DNA of 30,309 nucleotides from Apostichopus californicus. Lineage: Eukaryota > Echinodermata > Holothuroidea > Aspidochirotida > Stichopodidae. The notes under the pieces were generated by a model. That model had not been told where the DNA came from and searched no databases. It was given only the letters and a program-made list of their open reading frames with translations. This document shows positions 22,701-27,611 of this stretch, one piece after another (position 1 is the first letter of the stretch; each line of letters opens with the position of its first letter). Location of the stretch: positions 1-30,309 of the forward strand of contig JAIPMN010002604.1 in assembly GCA_020650975.1 (NCBI GenBank), in the 5' to 3' direction. A program made the translations under genes and the position numbers.

Positions 22701-25700
22701 CTGTAGAAAGTGTGATAACATGCTGTTGGACAACCAATGAAAGAGCAAGATTCTTTACGGTTTATCTAACCTCCAGTCTGTTATGGTCATGTGATAAAAA
22801 ATCCTAACTTACATAATGTACACCAGAGCCCATATGTTGACCGTGTACCCTGACCTTGACTGTCAAAGGTCAAAAGATGCAGTATGCTGAGTGTAGATAA
22901 CAAGTATTAAGTAGTAACAATGTAGTGATGTTACAAATATTAAAGTGAAATTGTGTCAAATTATTCACATTGAAAAATATTGATTTAAGGTAGTTTAAGA
23001 CCACTACGTTTAAGTAACGTTGTTCGCATGGACTTTCATTGGTGACTGAAGGCTGAACATAACTATGAAAGATAAATTTAAGGGATTTTTTTCTCATAGT
23101 TCGTTACAGGGTTATTTTTGGTGTAATTTCGGTGTAAATTAGTCATTAAAAAGTGATTTTTTATTTCATTTTGATTAGAGACTTGAGGGGTTGCCTCATC
23201 ATGGAACTGGAGATCAATCCACTGAATATCGATGACCATTCATGTACTCCAATTGTGAGTTAGATTTTATATCTAGATTGTTCCTCTTCTTCAATTTTAA
23301 TACTTACACATCTCATCAAGTAGCTTGGAGGATGAAGGGGTGGTGCATCTTGGGTAATATAGGATAAGAGATTTTGTGGTCCTAGGAACTTGTAGAATGA
23401 AAACATGGGGTGTTCTGGGTCCTTGGAGAAGAAGTTGTGTGCCGTGGGTGATATAGGAAGAGAGAGGGGTGAGCTGGGTCCTTCGAAGAGAAACAATTAT
23501 TTGTTTTGGGTAATTACAAGTTGAATGAGTGCAAAACGTAGATGTCCTGGGTACTTGGGTGAAGAAAGTGTGACATTTAGGGTCACATAGGATGAAAGAG
23601 TGAGGTGTCCTGAGTGTGGTGTCCGTAGAGGTAGATGTCCTGGGTACTTGGATGAAGAAAGTGTGACATTTAGGGTCACATAGGATGTATTAGAGTGTGG
23701 TGTCTTGGAGTTGGGGGTATTCTGGGTACTAGGAGGAGAAAGGAATGGTGTGTCCTGGGTAACATAGAATGAGAGGGTGGGTTGCCTTGGATAATTCAGG
23801 AGAAGGGTACTTAATTAAGACAAAGGTTTTGTGTTAAGTAGCTATAAAATGTTGCCTATTATGAGCTCTCGAATGTTTATTGATGAATACTCATGATTTA
23901 TACCTTCACTTCCACCAGATGTGGGCCTGCGCTCTGGGCCATAAAGATGCGGCTCTCCGTCTCTACGAGTGGAATCCAAAGTGTCTGCGGATGAGCGATA
24001 GGTTACATCGGTTGCCCATCGGTATGTCACGCTCCAGAGGTCACATCTCCCTCGCTGATTGTCTTGAGAAAATGGATCATCAGAATTCCAACCAATCAGC
24101 GCAAACTTCACAGATTTCTAATCCTATTGAGATCCCAACCAGCTTAAGTCAGCTGCCCTCGTTTATGATATCCTCTCCGGTTAACAAGACACCAGACACC
24201 TCCTCCCGAATTGACTTCTCACCAGCTGCGACCGAGAACGTTTCCCCCTCATCGGGTGTCTTGTCACAGCTGTCAGTGAGTCCTCGCTCCCAGGGCGGTA
24301 GTTCCCCACAGTCACATCCTAGCCCCCGTATGTCCCCCGTCGGGACCAGCGACACCTCTGAGGGGTCGATTCCGACCTCTCTGTACGATGACCTGCAAGC
24401 TCTCCTGGACATGGACAGAGAGATGGATCTACCACCAGGTCAGGTAGGAATGTTTGGTGGGAGTGGTCTGTTTAAGGTGCCACCCCCTCCTCCGACTCCA
24501 TCCACTTCATCAATATCTGGATCAGCTGACACAAACCGACCATCCACGAGCAGGAAAGGTAAAACAGATGGCTTCTCGGGGGCCAGAGAGTCTGCTTGGG
24601 AAGAGCTGGACAGGAAAAGAGCTGAGAATATTGCTCTTAGTTTAGAGAAATTAAAGAAAATGTTTGCCCAGGACAGTGGAGATGATATCATGGAGGAGGC
24701 TCAAAAACCTGCTAGTAAGGTTAGTCAAATTTCATCTTACCTAAAACTTACTTCAGCTAGCACCTCTCTATGCTCTGGAAATAATATCTCGAAACAAGCA
24801 GATTATGCCAATAAACCTTGTGACTTTGTTCAAATACTCTCGTGCCTGTCGATACTTGGTTCCTTTGTCCCTATTCTTGGGACTTAGAATGGCTGTGTTC
24901 TAGCTTGTAGCTTCAGATGGAATTACTGACAACAGGGTCAAGGCAATGTAATGCATTCCTTGCCCATAAACTGCATGGAAGTCATAAGAACTGTAGAGCA
25001 TTCATTGCCTAGGATGTAACTCGTTAAGGATGCGACTTCAGATAGATTAGCAGGATTGATAGGACAACACCCCCTCTCCCTCCCCTCCCCCCTCCAACTT
25101 TTCAAATTGTTGTGAGTGGTAAATACCCTTCATATCTCTTCTCATGAATTTAGTACCAACTCCCAGTCATGAAGGGCTCCTACGTTCACAATGTTTTCTT
25201 TCTCTCTTTACTTGGCTATTAGGAACAGTATTTGACTTTAGCTGAACAAATCCTCGATGCTCTCCCTGCCCGCATCAAGGAAGACGAGACCAGCATGAAT
25301 GTAGACGACATCAACTTTGGCCCCGCTCCGTTCTTCGCGCCCCTGTCGGTGGACATCGACGAAGAGATCGAAGAGGTGAACGATTACAGATCGGAGGACA
25401 TTGACTCTCCAGCAAGTACGTACACAACGACTGATTCCTCCTGCATGCCCAGCCCACCGAACTTAATCTTAGATGAGGATGGCCAACTGTCAAACTGGTT
25501 TGATTTCTTTCCTAGTGGCCTGATTGATGGAACCACTCTGGGTGGGTTCTCCCTGCTCACTCTATCAGGTAAGTCTACTGTTTTGTTCTATTTAAAGAAA
25601 AATACAGTCTCTTGAAATCCATTCAGAAGGTTGATATATATATCTATACATATAGAAGTATGTAATTTCAATTATAGATCATTTGCCTTTGTTGTTTACT

Positions 25701-27500
25701 TCCATTTCATTTAACAGAGTCTGTTCAAAGTATCTCTTTCGAGATCTGGTTTTAGGAATCACAAATGATTTCAAGTTGGTCGGCATTATGTTTGATCTCT
25801 AGAGTAAGGCAAAAAATGTCACCAAAAAACAGAGCTAGTATTGTTCGATACAGGTGACAAACGCCTACAGTCGATTTACGACCTTCCTTACCGGTTTCGA
25901 ACCTCTGGGCATACAATCAGTGTCCATCCTAGTGGTTAGGGTGTCTGCATATACAGCATGCGGCCCAGGTTGAATCCCGGTGGAGGCTGGAAGTTTTTTC
26001 ACTGTTCTATATATATATATTTACATATATATATATACATAGTTTGACCTTTTACCTATGATTGTCATGATCAACCTATGATCAGAGTTTCTCCAGCCAA
26101 CAGACAATGAAAGAGGGACTTATTAATGATTTCATTGATCTTTCTTAATGTTGTTCATATTAATCTCTGTTTATATTATTTAACATCGAGGAGCCCAGTA
26201 TTCCTTTGAGTAGTTGACACTTTGTGATGCTCAGGTTTTGGAATGAAGTTTCTTGGACTGGAATAAGAAGTAAAAAATAATCTGAATTTAACTAACTTTT
26301 TCTTGTAATTTTAAGGTGGAGTATTGTTATTGACATTTGCCTTCCATTTTTCAGATGAAGAACAGCGTCAATTGTACAAGGCAGCGTTAGTGATTCAGAA
26401 CGCTTTCCGTCAGTATAAAGTGAGTTTCTAGACAACCTTATAATCATTATTAAATAAGTGTAACTATGTTGGAACTATTCTTTCACACTATGAATGACAT
26501 TAAATTTATGAATAGCATTGTTTTGCATATGGTTTGATTCCATACTGCAGGTGAATTTGATTTCATAGGGAATGTTCAACATGACTGGCAATTGAAAAGA
26601 AAAGGCATAACAGGCATTACAGGCATAAAAAGGCATAACTTATCTGAAGTAACATTTCCCTAGTTTACGTCAATTGTGGTACATGTCATGTCTAAGTATT
26701 ACTGATTAGACCTACCATCAAGTAAATATTCTTATGACATTTCAAGTCCCTGATGTAATTTTAAACTTATTTGACAGGGAAGACAACAACAGAAGCAGCA
26801 AGAGCTGGAGGCAGCTGTTATCATCCAGTCCTACTACAGGAGATACAAAGACGTAAGGAATATAGGCAATAGTAGTAATGAATATTGATGAATGGTAATG
26901 AATATGTATGGTTTAAAAGATCTTAGTAAGACTTTTTTTTCCAATTTGACCTGTTTGCAAATGCAGAGAGTATGAGAAATTACATGCACACATAAGTAGC
27001 AACAAGTATGCAAATGGGAGGGGGAAGGGGGTGAGGGGAAGGAGGTGAGGGGGAAGGGGGTAAGGGGAAGGGAGTGAGGGGGAAGTGGTGGACTGCATCC
27101 TCCTTGACTTATCCATTTTAAATACAGAAGTCTTCATCAAATGAACAAAGGATTAAGCCATAAAAAGTGAAATTTTTCCTCAAGTCTGCAAATTTGAGAG
27201 TACCTTCTGGTCTTGCTTCCTTTAGTACGTAGGATACCTTCAAATGAGCCAAGCTGCACGGGTGATTCAGAATAGGTTCAGGAGCTACAAGAACTACCGT
27301 CAATTCCAGAAGAGCCGAAAGGCAGCCATCATCATACAGAGTCGATTCAGGAGTTACAGAGCGAACAAACAGTTTAGAAAGAGCCGAAACGCGGCCATCT
27401 TGATACAGCAGAGGTTCAGGGATAAGAGGATGGCTAGACTGAAGAGAGAACAAGATGCGGCCAGGAAGATACAACGGTTCATCAGACATTACCAGAACAG
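4632..27500 (+). CDS. CAMTA: Calmodulin-binding transcription activator (CAMTA), partial, 15 exons
   Basis: Joined exons: 4632-4703, 5758-5905, 10545-10591, 10934-11093, 11910-13342, 15761-15887, 20568-20720, 21308-21393, 22159-22352, 23179-23254, 23919-24719, 25223-25568, 26355-26419, 26778-26852, 27226-27500. The model gives 1352 codons plus two bases with no in-frame stop. Domain order, in residues counted from the first exon here: end of CG-1 (1-~75), basic patch (~130), Ser/Thr/Gln-rich linker (144-610), TIG/IPT (~612-690), ankyrin repeats (~784-883), disordered tail, acidic region (1100-1214), six IQ or IQ-like motifs (1223-1350). This order is diagnostic of animal CAMTA. Known for the family: nuclear Ca2+/calmodulin-responsive transcription factor, with CG-1 binding DNA. 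Start codon, nuclear localisation part and first ~two thirds of CG-1 must lie upstream of the window. The 3' terminal exon was not found. Family assignment is near certain. Exon borders rest on splice consensus, phase and remembered family sequence; no transcript was available. Confidence 0.95.
4704..5757 (+). other. CAMTA: Intron 1
   Basis: A 1054-bp phase-0 intron bounded by GTAAGAG and GCTTTCAG. It has a short C-rich stretch at 4734-4767 and is otherwise AT-rich. No gene, structured RNA or clear repeat is seen. Confidence 0.9.
5758..5905 (+). CDS. CAMTA: CAMTA exon 2: end of CG-1 domain
   Basis: A 148-bp exon, starting in phase 0 and ending one base into a codon. It begins NPDIVLVHYLND, the canonical continuation of the CG-1 core, and ends in AEDLLAQIQPM. 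The donor used in the model is CATGT|GTGAGT at 5906; this choice makes the split codon TTC (Phe) and joins to VGLK, matching the family's MFHGIK region. Without splicing the frame meets TAG at 5926-5928. The last 25 bp of this exon (from 5881), together with its donor, are the first unit of a 12-copy tandem array continuing into the intron. Confidence 0.94.
5881..6600 (+). repeat. 12-copy ~62-bp tandem array spanning the exon 2 splice donor
   Basis: The unit contains CTCCTAGCCCAGATACAACC, then CATGTGTGAGTACCATA, then TGTAGGCCTATATACAAGAA. The core CATGTGTGAG begins at 5901, 5958, 6021, 6084, 6146, 6208, 6270, 6332, 6395, 6457, 6520 and 6582, so spacing is 57 bp once and then 62-63 bp. The first unit is partly coding: its 5' 25 bp are the end of exon 2. 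Later copies are intronic. Every copy keeps the donor string GTGAGT. Variants TAGCCAGATACAAC and TAGCCCAGATATTAC alternate in the last copies. Confidence 0.98.
5906..10544 (+). other. CAMTA: Intron 2
   Basis: A 4639-bp intron bounded by GTGAGT and TATTTTGCAG. From 5' to 3' it holds the duplicated donor array to about 6600, an unassigned less AT-rich block (about 6600-6830), AT-rich sequence, a GA dinucleotide run near 8099-8114, a ~130-bp tandem repeat (8754-9420) with the window's only N, then AT-rich sequence. Short open frames on both strands (for example 8430-8717 minus, 9626-9811 plus) show no recognisable domain. Confidence 0.88.
8754..9420. repeat. ~130-bp imperfect tandem repeat, about five units, with an N
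   Basis: Repeated landmarks are CACTTACAACTTGTC (8754, 8802, 8931, 9062, 9189, 9321), TTAGGGGTTAAGAGGG and GTAAGACAAAAGCCTCTG. After a short first interval, spacing is 127-132 bp. The single N at 9361 sits where sister copies have a T/CT-rich run before CTCTCCATA, so it probably marks unresolved low-complexity bases. Confidence 0.95.
10545..10591 (+). CDS. CAMTA: CAMTA exon 3: small exon just after CG-1
   Basis: A 47-bp exon too short for an open-frame scan. The acceptor is TTTTGCAG and the donor ACA|GTAAGT. The first two bases complete a Phe codon with exon 2. It then reads VGLKLRVNGSTESIT and ends in phase 0. Position and sequence correspond to the FHGIKWTCSNG stretch of vertebrate CAMTA, although the Trp and Cys of that stretch are absent here. 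The phase fits both neighbours exactly, which is the main support. Confidence 0.88.
10592..10933 (+). other. CAMTA: Intron 3
   Basis: A 342-bp phase-0 intron bounded by GTAAGT and CTTCACAG. It has a G-rich patch at about 10803-10834. Nothing else is seen. Confidence 0.9.
10934..11093 (+). CDS. CAMTA: CAMTA exon 4: helix and basic cluster after CG-1
   Basis: A 160-bp exon, phase 0 in and one base over at the end. It reads GSASLEALVQYMLAEQAK, equivalent to the SVEQLVQQILDSHQ helix of vertebrate CAMTA. Next come a Cys pair in STCSCQKSK (compare NCLCTGS) and a basic run KGRRR that could serve as a nuclear localisation or DNA-contact patch (inference). The donor is GAAG|GTTTGT, weaker than average. 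The split codon Gly joins to exon 5 as GESNHK. Confidence 0.92.
11094..11909 (+). other. CAMTA: Intron 4
   Basis: An 816-bp intron bounded by GTTTGT and TTGTTTTAG. It carries a (TAA)n run at about 11639-11654 followed by a possible short interspersed repeat (to about 11722). An open frame continuous with exon 5 begins at 11864 but lies upstream of the acceptor, so it is not taken as a start. Confidence 0.88.
11639..11722. repeat. (TAA)n plus possible interspersed-repeat fragment
   Basis: A TAATAATAATAATAATAC run is followed by CAGTGGATTTATATAATGCC and later GCTGCTCTAGGCACTTAACA. This layout resembles a widespread marine-animal short repeat with a 'GTGGATTTATATAGCGCC...AAGGCGCTTTACA' theme, recalled from memory. 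The copy here is degenerate. Confidence 0.4.
11910..13342 (+). CDS. CAMTA: CAMTA exon 5: disordered linker to start of TIG domain
   Basis: The largest exon, 1433 bp, coding about 477 residues (144-620). It is rich in Ser, Thr, Gln, Pro and His, as expected of the poorly conserved region between CG-1 and TIG. Segments that look structured are EESQELVKLVEANPHLRTA and an acidic-hydrophobic stretch around LGIDFDPFDILKNTLNLAEI, which could act in transactivation (inference). The exon ends LLEIADFSPEWSYPE, the strongly conserved lead-in to the TIG fold. Acceptor TTTTAG|GA; donor GAG|GTAACG, a weak donor at +5. A full-consensus donor, GAG|GTGAGT, lies inside the exon at 12686, also in phase 0. The exon is more GC-rich than the flanking introns. 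Confidence 0.95.
12686..12778 (+). promoter_or_regulatory. Candidate exitron with consensus internal splice donor
   Basis: CTGAG|GTGAGT at 12681-12691 is a near-perfect 5' splice site inside the exon. CGTCCTCACAG|TC at 12769-12780 could serve as an acceptor. The interval is 93 bp, divisible by three, and starts between codons, so removal keeps frame. The polypyrimidine tract is weak. The alternative is that the site is a chance match that is normally silent. Confidence 0.3.
13343..15760 (+). other. CAMTA: Intron 5
   Basis: A 2418-bp phase-0 intron bounded by GTAACG and TTTTCTACAG. It holds a G run at about 13588-13600, a degenerate ~35-bp repeat at 15275-15515, and otherwise AT-rich sequence. 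Minus-strand open frames near 13935-14243 and 15264-15554 are repeat-derived or random. Confidence 0.88.
15275..15515. repeat. Degenerate ~35-bp tandem repeat
   Basis: Variants of AAGGGGTGCAGTGA recur at irregular spacing of roughly 30-40 bp (near 15282, 15315, 15358, 15392, 15426, 15451, 15481). The units have diverged, so borders are approximate. Confidence 0.6.
15761..15887 (+). CDS. CAMTA: CAMTA exon 6: first half of TIG/IPT domain
   Basis: A 127-bp exon, phase 0 in and one base over at the end. It reads GGIKVLVAGPWSTSS, then CVFDSFAVPASLIQPG and LLRCFCP. This matches the CAMTA TIG domain (family GGVKVLITGPW, SVPASLIQPGVLRCYCP). TIG is an immunoglobulin-like fold shared with NF-kB and related factors; in CAMTA it is thought to support DNA contact or dimerisation. 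The intron position just before GG splits the conserved SYPEGG motif. Confidence 0.96.
15995..16290. repeat. Degenerate ACTCCATGTGACTCTGTAT tandem repeat
   Basis: About fifteen diverged copies of an 18-19-bp unit mixing ACTCCATGTGACTCTGTAT, ACTCCATCTGACACTAT and GAGTCCATGTGACTCTG. Some pairs form a ~36-bp higher unit (for example around 16081-16160). Confidence 0.85.
16962..17210. repeat. ~125-bp direct tandem duplication
   Basis: Two adjacent copies, about 16962-17083 and 17088-17210. Both contain GGATTGTTTGTG, TAATACCTTCTTTTGAAAGG, ACTGCAAGCA, AGAGCACTATATAT and CACATCCTGTGCATGAATTG. Differences are few base changes and short indels, so the duplication looks recent. Confidence 0.95.
18011..18047 (+). 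other. G-rich tract with quadruplex potential
   Basis: Runs GGGGGG, GGGG, GGGGG, GGGG, GGG and GGGG are separated by one to five bases, which meets the usual four-tract rule for an intramolecular G-quadruplex on the transcript strand. Intronic; a function is not shown. Confidence 0.6.
20030..20440. repeat. 53-bp G-rich minisatellite, about seven units
   Basis: The unit contains GAGGATGATCCTG, then GTGTGTGTGGATCAGGGTGG, then ATAGGGAGTGGGAGG. The landmark GATGATCCTG starts near 20082, 20135, 20188, 20241, 20294 and 20346, a 52-53-bp period, with a degenerate unit at each end. One strand is purine-rich (G over C). Confidence 0.96.
20568..20720 (+). CDS. CAMTA: CAMTA exon 7: second half of TIG domain and Gln-rich linker
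   Basis: A 153-bp exon. The split first codon gives Ala, then HEKGLVPLHVTCNGSVISKS and VLFEYKAR, closing the TIG fold (family HDTGLVTLQVAFNNQIISNSVVFEYKAR). A lysine/glutamine-rich linker with a five-Gln run (CAA repeats at about 20685-20701) and EWIELD follow. Acceptor CACTGCAG|CT; donor GATG|GTAAAT. It ends one base into the Asp codon completed by exon 8. Confidence 0.95.
20721..21307 (+). other. CAMTA: Intron 7
   Basis: A 587-bp AT-rich intron bounded by GTAAAT and AATTTACAG. No repeat or other feature is seen. An open frame from 21268 runs into exon 8 but begins upstream of its acceptor. Confidence 0.9.
21308..21393 (+). CDS. CAMTA: CAMTA exon 8: short helix between TIG and ankyrin repeats
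   Basis: An 86-bp exon. It reads (D)KQFQMALLETLEQIERRL then CHGSPQVTQQ. It matches the family helix DNQFRMSILERLEQMERRM, which is predicted helical or coiled-coil-like. Acceptor TTTACAG|AT; donor CAG|GTACGT. Ends in phase 0. Confidence 0.94.
21394..22158 (+). other. CAMTA: Intron 8
   Basis: A 765-bp phase-0 intron bounded by GTACGT and CTTTCACAG. It corresponds to the place where vertebrate CAMTA has a low-complexity Gly/Ser insert. No additional in-phase exon could be recognised. Confidence 0.88.
22159..22352 (+). CDS. CAMTA: CAMTA exon 9: start of ankyrin region
   Basis: A 194-bp exon ending two bases into a codon. It reads SFEERVVIICEKLMQ, a family-conserved helix, then RGMTLLHHAAALGYANLIKT and LRKW, the first ankyrin repeat (family FRGMTLLHLAAAQGYATLIQTLIKWR). 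The donor CG|GTGAGT splits the conserved Arg codon after KW. Ankyrin repeats in CAMTA are protein-protein contacts. Confidence 0.96.
22353..23178 (+). other. CAMTA: Intron 9
   Basis: An 826-bp intron bounded by GTGAGT and TTTTGATTAG. AT-rich; no repeat or RNA gene is seen. A minus-strand open frame near 22870-23097 has no recognisable features. Confidence 0.9.
23179..23254 (+). CDS. CAMTA: CAMTA exon 10: ankyrin repeat, short exon
   Basis: A 76-bp exon too short for an open-frame scan. Its first base completes Arg. It reads DLRGCLIMELEINPLNIDD then HSCTPI, matching the family LELEVDPLNVDHFSCTPL stretch at the start of the second ankyrin repeat. Acceptor TGATTAG|AG; donor ATT|GTGAGT. Phase 0 out, joining as CTPI-MWACALGH. 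Confidence 0.93.
23255..23918 (+). other. CAMTA: Intron 10 with degenerate tandem repeats
   Basis: A 664-bp phase-0 intron bounded by GTGAGT and TTCCACCAG. Much of it (about 23390-23790) consists of diverged units with GTCCTGGGTACTTGG and AGGATGA themes. An ATG at 23880 is open into exon 11 but lies before the acceptor and is not a start. Confidence 0.88.
23390..23790. repeat. Degenerate tandem repeat with a near-identical 59-bp pair
   Basis: Blocks at about 23538-23596 and 23631-23689 share GTAGATGTCCTGGGTACTTG, GATGAAGAAAGTGTGACATT and TAGGGTCACATAGGATG, 93 bp apart. Looser relatives (TTCTGGGTCCTTGGAG, GTCCTGGGTAACATAG) flank them. Confidence 0.85.
23919..24719 (+). CDS. CAMTA: CAMTA exon 11: ankyrin repeats and disordered tail
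   Basis: An 801-bp exon, phase 0 at both ends, 267 residues. It begins MWACALGHKDAALRLYEWN, the core of the second ankyrin repeat, then LHRLPIGMSRSRGHISLADC, the third (family LGRLPLGIARSRGHVKLAEC). A Ser/Pro/Thr-rich disordered stretch follows with PPPPPTP, then a helical, charged segment AWEELDRKRAENIALSLEKL and KKMFAQDSGDDI. Donor AAG|GTTAGT. Antisense open frames at 24149-24412 and 24440-24691 are shadows of this high-GC coding sequence. Without splicing the frame would continue for 56 codons to a stop at 24885-24887. Confidence 0.95.
24720..25222 (+). other. CAMTA: Intron 11
   Basis: A 503-bp phase-0 intron bounded by GTTAGT and TTGGCTATTAG. The first 165 bp are open in the exon 11 frame. 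A C-rich stretch lies at about 25069-25094. Nothing else is seen. Confidence 0.88.
25223..25568 (+). CDS. CAMTA: CAMTA exon 12: TLAEQI helix and acidic region
   Basis: A 346-bp exon, phase 0 in and one base over at the end. It begins EQYLTLAEQILDALPARIKE, matching the family MMTLAEHIIEATPDRIKQE just before the IQ region. It continues through a strongly acidic stretch (VDIDEEIEEVNDYRSEDID), a Ser/Thr-rich stretch, then NWFDFFPSG and FSLLTLS. The last leads directly into the DEEQRQLY start of the IQ block, as in vertebrate CAMTA (LTLSDHEQRELY). Donor CAG|GTAAGT is full consensus. The acidic region could be an activation segment (inference). Confidence 0.95.
25923..25984 (+). repeat. tRNA-like fragment, probable SINE head
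   Basis: TCCATCC followed by TAGTGGTTAGGGTGTCTG resembles a tRNA 5' arm with A-box. GGTTGAATCCC at 25968-25978 resembles a B-box (GGTTCRANYCC) with one base missing. The 5' TCCATC can pair with the 3' GGTGGA as an acceptor-like stem with one G-U pair. The 62-bp span is too short for a working tRNA, so a tRNA-derived SINE fragment or pseudo-tRNA is the better reading. An AT microsatellite follows it, as is common at SINE tails. On the minus strand, GGTTCGAAACC at 25887-25897 is a second B-box-like string. Confidence 0.5.
26008..26041. repeat. AT microsatellite
   Basis: TA dinucleotide runs interrupted by TTTACA, just downstream of the tRNA-like fragment. Confidence 0.9.
26355..26419 (+). CDS. 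CAMTA: CAMTA exon 13: first IQ motif
   Basis: A 65-bp exon, too short for an open-frame scan. With the split Asp codon it reads DEEQRQLYKAALVIQNAFRQ then YK. Family equivalent: DHEQRELYEAARLVQTAFRKYK. VIQNAFRQYK fits the start of the IQ consensus (IQxxxRGxxxR), which binds calmodulin. Acceptor TTTTTCAG|AT; donor AAA|GTGAGT; phase 0 out. Confidence 0.95.
26420..26777 (+). other. CAMTA: Intron 13
   Basis: A 358-bp phase-0 intron bounded by GTGAGT and TTTGACAG. It has a short AGGCATAA repeat near 26602-26638. Nothing else is seen. Confidence 0.9.
26778..26852 (+). CDS. CAMTA: CAMTA exon 14: second IQ motif
   Basis: A 75-bp phase 0-0 exon of 25 residues, missed by open-frame scanning. It reads GRQQQKQQELEAAVIIQSYY then RRYKD. 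Family: GRPLREQQEVAAAVIQRCYRKYK. The IQ core is VIIQSYYRRYK. Acceptor TTTGACAG|GG; donor GAC|GTAAGG. Confidence 0.95.
26853..27225 (+). other. CAMTA: Intron 14 with G-rich purine tract
   Basis: A 373-bp phase-0 intron bounded by GTAAGG and TTCCTTTAG. Positions about 27016-27088 are a GGGGAAGGGGGTGAGG-type purine repeat with quadruplex potential on the transcript strand. Confidence 0.9.
27016..27088 (+). repeat. GGGGAAGGGGGTGAGG purine-rich repeat
   Basis: Runs of three to five G separated by A, AA or TGA make a ~73-bp near-pure purine tract about 140 bp before the IQ-rich exon 15. It satisfies quadruplex spacing rules many times over. Confidence 0.85.
27226..27500 (+). CDS. CAMTA: CAMTA exon 15: four IQ or IQ-like motifs
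   Basis: A 275-bp exon, phase 0 in and two bases over at the end. It reads YVGYLQMSQAARVIQNRFRS, then AAIIIQSRFRSY, AAILIQQRFRDK and AARKIQRFIRHYQN. These are the third to sixth IQ-type motifs; the last corresponds to the family AARKIMRFLRRCRHR. The first two are separated by near-identical spacers (YRQFQKSRKAA and NKQFRKSRNAA), giving a ~24-residue repeat. Donor CAG|GTCAGT at 27501. The family continues with VKELKK, which I could not find in this window. Unspliced, the frame stays open for 34 more codons to TGA at 27601-27603. Confidence 0.95.
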
Positions 27501-27605
27501 GTCAGTCAACAATATGAGTAGCCTAATGTTGTCAAAAGAGGTCCAGATGGGGTACACTTGCTGTACAAATGATACAGTGATTTACATACAAACATTAGCA
27601 TGAGA

Positions 27606-27611
27606 AATAAA
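27606..27611 (+). terminator. Candidate intronic polyadenylation signal AATAAA
   Basis: AATAAA sits two bases after the TGA (27601-27603) that ends the read-through of exon 15. A very G-rich segment with GT pairs begins about 30 bases later (27637-27690), the kind of downstream element that assists cleavage. AATAAA occurs often by chance in AT-rich introns, so this is only a candidate. Confidence 0.35.

Larger units (their letters stand above)
25569..26354 (+). other. CAMTA: Intron 12
   Basis: A 786-bp intron bounded by GTAAGT and TTTTTCAG. It contains a tRNA-like short-repeat fragment (about 25880-25995) followed directly by an AT microsatellite (about 26008-26041). The rest is AT-rich without further features. 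Confidence 0.9.

Noticed and set aside
24149-24691. Two minus-strand open frames opposite exon 11
   Set aside because: Both are shadows of GC-rich coding sequence with no family resemblance.
23880-24887. ATG at 23880 and stop at 24885 as a stand-alone 335-codon gene
   Set aside because: The ankyrin sequence starts right after the CACCAG acceptor at 23918, and the last 56 codons follow a GTTAGT donor. It is exon 11 with intron flanks.
25923-25984. Functional tRNA gene
   Set aside because: The span is too short, the B-box lacks a base and the T-stem pairs poorly. A SINE head or pseudo-tRNA fits better.
27118-27489. Minus-strand open frame of 123 codons opposite the IQ exon
   Set aside because: It is the antisense of repeated, Arg/Gln-rich coding sequence, has no recognisable domain, and the plus strand gives clear IQ motifs.
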